The notes below the pieces were generated by a model. The model saw nothing but the letters and a program-made list of their open reading frames with translations, did no database searches and was not told the DNA's origin. A DNA stretch of 45,878 nucleotides from Tannockella sp964369175 (lineage in GTDB: Bacteria > Bacillota_I > Bacilli_A > Erysipelotrichales > Coprobacillaceae), in the NCBI GenBank assembly GCA_964369175.1, contig CAYJEM010000006.1, forward strand, positions 1-45,878. The letters run 5' to 3'. Of this stretch, positions 42,496-45,878 are shown piece by piece. Both the position numbers and the translations under genes were made by a program. Positions within the stretch are counted from its first letter, which is position 1, and every line of letters starts with the position of its first letter.

Positions 42496-42970
42496 CTCTA
42501 GCTCTCCTAAGACTATTTAAACGTACTACTTCAGTATTTATAAATTTATATTTTTATGATTTTTATAACTTATAATCTATCATAATTTGCTCTTTTTTTC
42601 AATACTTAAACTTAAATCAAAGGCATTTTATAAGAAGAAAAATTGTCACGAAAGAATCTATGAACCTTATAGGGGATAATAGTAAATATAGTATAATTTT
42701 CACACCAATGTGTATTTAAGCATATTGATTAATTTGTCTTATATTTAAAATTTATTAATACTCTAAAAGTATGTTTCTCATCTTATATAGTCTGAATATT
42801 TCTACTGTGTTAAATTAATATAAACCCTATAAAATTCTATCAATCTAATTGTTTTTTTATAAAAATAAGATTGCTTATATTTGCCTGATGAACATACCTA
42901 GGAAATTTGAAATTTTAACATATTTATGATAAAATCATTTACAATATGCTTTAGAAAAAAGGGAATAGTT
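42496..42970. promoter_or_regulatory. Divergent intergenic region between regulator and sensor genes
   Basis: 475 AT-rich bases without a credible gene. It holds the minus-strand regulator promoter (TTGAAA at 42597-42602, 17-base spacer, TAGATT at 42574-42579) and the plus-strand kinase promoter described separately. A hairpin with CAATCT/AGATTG ends and a TTTTTATAAAAA core lies at about 42840-42872. About 330 bases between the two promoters have no assigned function. Confidence 0.5.
42907..42935 (+). promoter_or_regulatory. Sensor kinase promoter
   Basis: TTGAAA (42907-42912), a 17-base spacer and TAAAAT (42930-42935) on the plus strand, about 35 bases before the start codon. Confidence 0.65.
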
Positions 42971-44992
42971 ATGAAAAATAAAAAGAATAAAAGTAGTGTA
43001 TTAATAATACTTCATGTTGTTTCAGTATTTTGTATTATACTTTGGTATATATCTACTGTACATAGGGATAATATCGCAAATATTACGACCATCCAAGCTA
43101 AGAATGGTGTTTGGGATTTAAGTGAGTGTGACTTTACTAATTCTATCTTTGAATTGGAAGGAGATATGGAATATATAAATGGTTCATTACTTTCGCCAAA
43201 TGAATTTGATACAAGGGGTGAGGAGGTACAATTAGGAAATTTAAGTGTTTTTGAAGAAAATGTCACTATAAAAGGAACTATTATCTTTCCTTCACTTGAT
43301 ACTTATTCTCTAAAAATAAATAGTCTCCCTACCAAAACCTTATACATCAATGATAATTTTTCGGGAACAAATGATATTTCGACATATGAAGATAGTATAT
43401 CAAATTTCAAACACAATGAAATTACGTCTACTTTTTATCCACTTGATAGACAAGCAGAATTACTTATACAGAGCTCTGACTTTATACATGAAAGTGGCGA
43501 CAATTCATTTCGTATTTATGTTGGTGACCCCGGGCTTCTAGACTGGTATTTTACTTTAGGGCAACAAGTTCAAACAGTCATTATTGGTATGTTATTTATG
43601 TTATCGCTTCTCCATGTAATCATATTTTTTACATTTGAAAAAAGTTCCTTAAGTATTGTAACCTCAGTATTTTGTATGATTTGGTCTATAAGATTTGGGC
43701 TAGAAGAATCAAGATACTTATATGCTTTACTTCCATATTTCTCTTGGGAACTTGGCTTTCGAATTATCAATTCAGCAATTCCGCTCAGCGGTATACCTAT
43801 TGTCTGTTTAGTATTTAGGCAGTTTAAAGGTGCTTTAAGTATCAGAGCTTCATTACTTATTATTACGATAGCAGTATTTGCTGCAATACAAATATATGTT
43901 TCTAGTATATATGCTATGACACATTTAACATCAGTTATTATTTATATTATATATATAATTCTAGTTATATATCTAGCGTATGCACTTTTAAAATATATAA
44001 GAAATAAAAATCGTAAAGAACCTCTAACATTTGAACAGAAAATCGAAACTGTACCATTTTTTATCTTATTTTATGCAGTGGCACATGATTCTTTAAATGC
44101 TCTTGGTATACATCTATTTTATATTCCATATACAATTACTGAAATGTCTGTATTTTATTTTGCAGTTTCTGAAACCTTAATTTTATATTCAAGTAATATT
44201 TTAATGAAACAAGATGCAATGCTTAAAGAGCATGAAACCCGTATAGAAGCACAAGAATTAAAGCGTTTTTCAAAAATAAAATCACAATTTATGGAAATCA
44301 TCGCTCATGAAATTAAAACACCACTCGCAATTATTAATGGTGGTGCAAGTGAAAGCAAGGATTATTTGGAAGATATGATGGATAAGTCTATGATTGAAGA
44401 ATGCCATGATGAAATTGATGGCATAGGTAGAAATCAAATGATTATTACAAAAACAGTGAAAGACCTAAATGAAACTGTATTTGATTTACTGGATGCAACA
44501 GCTCTTGAAACAGGTAGACTAAGCTTAAATAAATCAGAAGTTAATCTATGTAACTTTATAGTAAGTGTAATGGAACAACACCGCATTCAAATTGAAAAAG
44601 CTAACAATGAGCTTATATTAGAAATACCAGATAGTACAGAAGACATCTACTGTGATGAAAAAAGATTAAGACAAGTGCTTATAAATGTTTTATCAAATTC
44701 AATTCGCTATACAAAAAATGGTACAATTAAAGTATCACTACATGTTTCCGAGAAGTTCCAAGAAATTTCGATAACTGATAGCGGAGTAGGTATTTCATCG
44801 GATGTATTACGTAGACTCAAACAAAAGAGCTACATTGATGGTGGCCCTCATGGAAATCGTGGTGGTATAGGAATTTATGTTTGTCATCAAATCATTGAAT
44901 CACACCATGGTATACTTGATATACATTCAAACAATGGACTTGGGACGACTGTTACCATCTCTTTACCAAGAATTAGTGAAAATATAGATTAG
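42971..44992 (+). CDS. Sensor histidine kinase with 7TMR-DISM-like membrane region
   Basis: 673 residues. A first membrane helix (about 10-28) is followed by an extracellular domain of about 160 residues resembling 7TMR-DISM extracellular (carbohydrate-binding-like) domains. Seven or so helices follow (about residues 198-408), then a short coiled segment. The HisKA domain has phosphoaccepting H446 in IIAHEIKTPL. The ATPase domain has N-box LINVLSNSIRY, G1 ITDSGVGIS and G2 RGGIGIYVCHQIIESHHG. The layout suggests sensing a ligand outside the cell. ATG at 42971 has AAGGGA 7 bases upstream; the longer frame from 42926 would overlap the promoter. Divergent partner of the regulator at 41.8-42.5 kb. 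Confidence 0.9.
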   Translation: MKNKKNKSSVLIILHVVSVFCIILWYISTVHRDNIANITTIQAKNGVWDLSECDFTNSIFELEGDMEYINGSLLSPNEFDTRGEEVQLGNLSVFEENVTIKGTIIFPSLDTYSLKINSLPTKTLYINDNFSGTNDISTYEDSISNFKHNEITSTFYPLDRQAELLIQSSDFIHESGDNSFRIYVGDPGLLDWYFTLGQQVQTVIIGMLFMLSLLHVIIFFTFEKSSLSIVTSVFCMIWSIRFGLEESRYLYALLPYFSWELGFRIINSAIPLSGIPIVCLVFRQFKGALSIRASLLIITIAVFAAIQIYVSSIYAMTHLTSVIIYIIYIILVIYLAYALLKYIRNKNRKEPLTFEQKIETVPFFILFYAVAHDSLNALGIHLFYIPYTITEMSVFYFAVSETLILYSSNILMKQDAMLKEHETRIEAQELKRFSKIKSQFMEIIAHEIKTPLAIINGGASESKDYLEDMMDKSMIEECHDEIDGIGRNQMIITKTVKDLNETVFDLLDATALETGRLSLNKSEVNLCNFIVSVMEQHRIQIEKANNELILEIPDSTEDIYCDEKRLRQVLINVLSNSIRYTKNGTIKVSLHVSEKFQEISITDSGVGISSDVLRRLKQKSYIDGGPHGNRGGIGIYVCHQIIESHHGILDIHSNNGLGTTVTISLPRISENID

Positions 44993-45055
44993 TATAATGT
45001 ATGGCTGAAGTATTAACATTATGAAATACATTTATACTTATTTATTTATCAATAT

Positions 45056-45091
45056 ATATCCACTAGCTAAGCTAGTGGATATTTTCTTTTT
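45056..45091 (+). terminator. Sensor kinase terminator
   Basis: ATATCCACTAGC (45056-45067) pairs perfectly with GCTAGTGGATAT (45071-45082), followed by TTTCTTTTTT on the plus strand. Confidence 0.9.
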
Positions 45092-45187
45092 TAAAGCCAA
45101 TATAATGTTTAACATCTGTTCAAAAGTAAGTATATCACTTTAATAAAACTATTTTAATATAAGTAGCAATAGCACTTATTTATCATA

Positions 45188-45220
45188 TTCCTACAAAATA
45201 TGGGGGGGAAGGAGTATAAT
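45188..45220 (+). promoter_or_regulatory. Promoter-like region with a G7 tract before the secreted-protein gene
   Basis: TATAAT at 45215-45220 is preceded by a run of seven G (45202-45208). The paralogous region at 34229-34257 has TTTCTA, a 17-base spacer and TATAAT; here the matching TTCCTA (45188-45193) is 21 bases from the -10 because the G-rich part is 4 bases longer. The -35 match to consensus is poor in both, so an activator may be needed. Confidence 0.45.
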
Positions 45221-45264
45221 GTAAATATAGAACATCGGACAGTAGTAGAAACGATGTAATACAA

Positions 45265-45659
45265 ATGATTAAAATATTAAAAAAATTAACAATCGTTACA
45301 ATAGTTTGTTTGGGTATATTTACACTAAAAACAGTGAACGCTGAAGCATATAATACTGAATCCATATCATTGCGGATTACAGATACGCCGATAGGTCAAA
45401 CCCGAATGTCAAGCAAGATACAAATTATCAAGCATATGTACGCTGGGATGCATCAGATAAACCAAGTCATAACCAATGGTTTAGGGTGGTTGCTTATGAC
45501 GGAGTAGCTGCATCACCTTCAGTTTTGTTTACTTATTTAGAAGATCGATTTATACCTGAAAACACAGGTGTCCACCAAGGTGGTATTTATCAATTACAGT
45601 CACGAAGAGAAAATTCCTGGGATTCATATACATACGTTTTAGGGCTCTGGGAATCATAG
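45265..45659 (+). pseudogene. Secreted small protein (DUF2712-like), frameshifted
   Basis: An ATG at 45265 opens a signal peptide (MIKILKKLTIVTIVCLGIFT, cleavage likely after VNA near residue 26). After about 45 codons the homologous frame shifts by one base near 45395-45405 (GGTCAAACCCG). The shifted frame continues as NPNVKQDTNYQAYVRWDASD, then QWFRVVAYDGVAASPS, and ends with SYTYVLGLWES and TAG at 45659. One extra A after CAA would give a continuous protein of about 131 residues. The general pattern (secreted, 'VKQ' core, C-terminal 'SYT..G.W') resembles DUF2712-type small secreted proteins, but this resemblance is weak and from memory. A truncated relative lies at 34.3 kb. It could be a real mutation or a sequencing error. 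Confidence 0.65.
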
Positions 45660-45719
45660 ATAATATAAATTTTACTGTCCTATGTTCAATCTTTATATAC
45701 ATAACGAGGAGGGCTAAGT

Positions 45720-45842
45720 ATGAAGTTTTTAATAAAAAGAAATCGTATTTTCATACTCGTGTTTATGGTATGTATTATGATTATGGTATATTGTATGCTA
45801 GATGATGATAATTTTTTTGACTATTATAAATGTCAACTATAA
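45720..45842 (+). CDS. Small membrane peptide, 40 residues
   Basis: ATG at 45720-45722 has a strong ribosome binding site, GAGGAGG, 6 bases upstream, and the frame ends with TAA at 45842. The sequence starts MKFLIKRNRIF (positive, inside) and has one hydrophobic helix of about 18 residues ending near MVYCM, then an acidic LDDDNFFDYYKCQL tail outside. It lies 60 bp after the secreted-protein gene in the same orientation, like a bacteriocin/immunity pair, but no family is recognised. It could also be the start of a longer membrane protein cut by a mutation; the window ends 36 bases later. Confidence 0.55.
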   Translation: MKFLIKRNRIFILVFMVCIMIMVYCMLDDDNFFDYYKCQL

Positions 45843-45878
45843 ATTCCCCAGAAGTGTGCATTTAATTTTCCTCACTTT

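Overview
The window is AT-rich chromosomal DNA from a low-GC Bacillota (Firmicutes). The gene sets point that way: cdaA-cdaR-glmM, ecfA1-ecfA2-ecfT-truA, Gram-positive Shine-Dalgarno sites at nearly every gene, TTGACA/TATAAT promoters, and a very large surface protein with InlB-type, MucBP-like and MBG repeats. The mixture resembles Erysipelotrichales-like gut or animal-associated bacteria. That placement is an inference; there is no rRNA in the window. TGA is used as a stop and tryptophan is TGG, so the standard bacterial code applies.

Layout. (1) 1-554: the end of an integrated mobile element, with a truncated excisionase-like gene, closed by the 3' half of a tRNA-Leu gene that looks like an attachment site. 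(2) 600-6.6 kb, minus strand: pyrG behind an attenuator; a cobalamin-riboswitch operon (adenosyltransferase, ECF S-component, DUF4430 lipoprotein); a DM13 lipoprotein; a radical SAM/DUF2974 gene pair. (3) 6.7-8.4 kb: a YeiH-type exporter and a decayed IS150-like element with both ends preserved. (4) 8.4-22.1 kb, minus strand: PfoR-like permease, MATE pump, a tRNA-Ile/tRNA-Ile/tRNA-Ala operon, a cell-wall amidase, a GlpA-like/GlpB-like/DUF1667/HAD redox operon, def-DUF3842, a two-component system, and the glmM-cdaR-cdaA c-di-AMP locus. (5) 22.2-33.5 kb: pduL on the plus strand, then on the minus strand an M29 aminopeptidase, HU, a threonine aldolase-like enzyme with an RpiR regulator, 6-phospho-beta-glucosidase, a hydrolase-fold protein lacking its catalytic residues with an unknown partner, and the ECF energising module with truA. 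(6) 33.5-45.9 kb: an accessory island. It holds a pentapeptide-repeat protein, a surface protein of about 1,950 residues interrupted by an assembly gap, a 51-residue peptide gene with a lipobox, a divergent two-component system with a 7TMR-DISM-type sensor, and two related small secreted-protein loci in the same orientation at the two ends, both apparently damaged.

How it works together. The ECF A1/A2/T module (30.9-33.4 kb) can energise the riboswitch-controlled S-component at 2.8 kb, so the window appears to encode a full B12 uptake and adenosylation route in two pieces. The cda/glm locus links c-di-AMP signalling to cell-wall precursor supply. The part I find most novel is 34.2-45.9 kb. 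There a membrane sensor, its regulator, a mini-lipoprotein or peptide, a giant adhesin-like protein and paired secreted small proteins form a compact, self-contained surface-communication locus.
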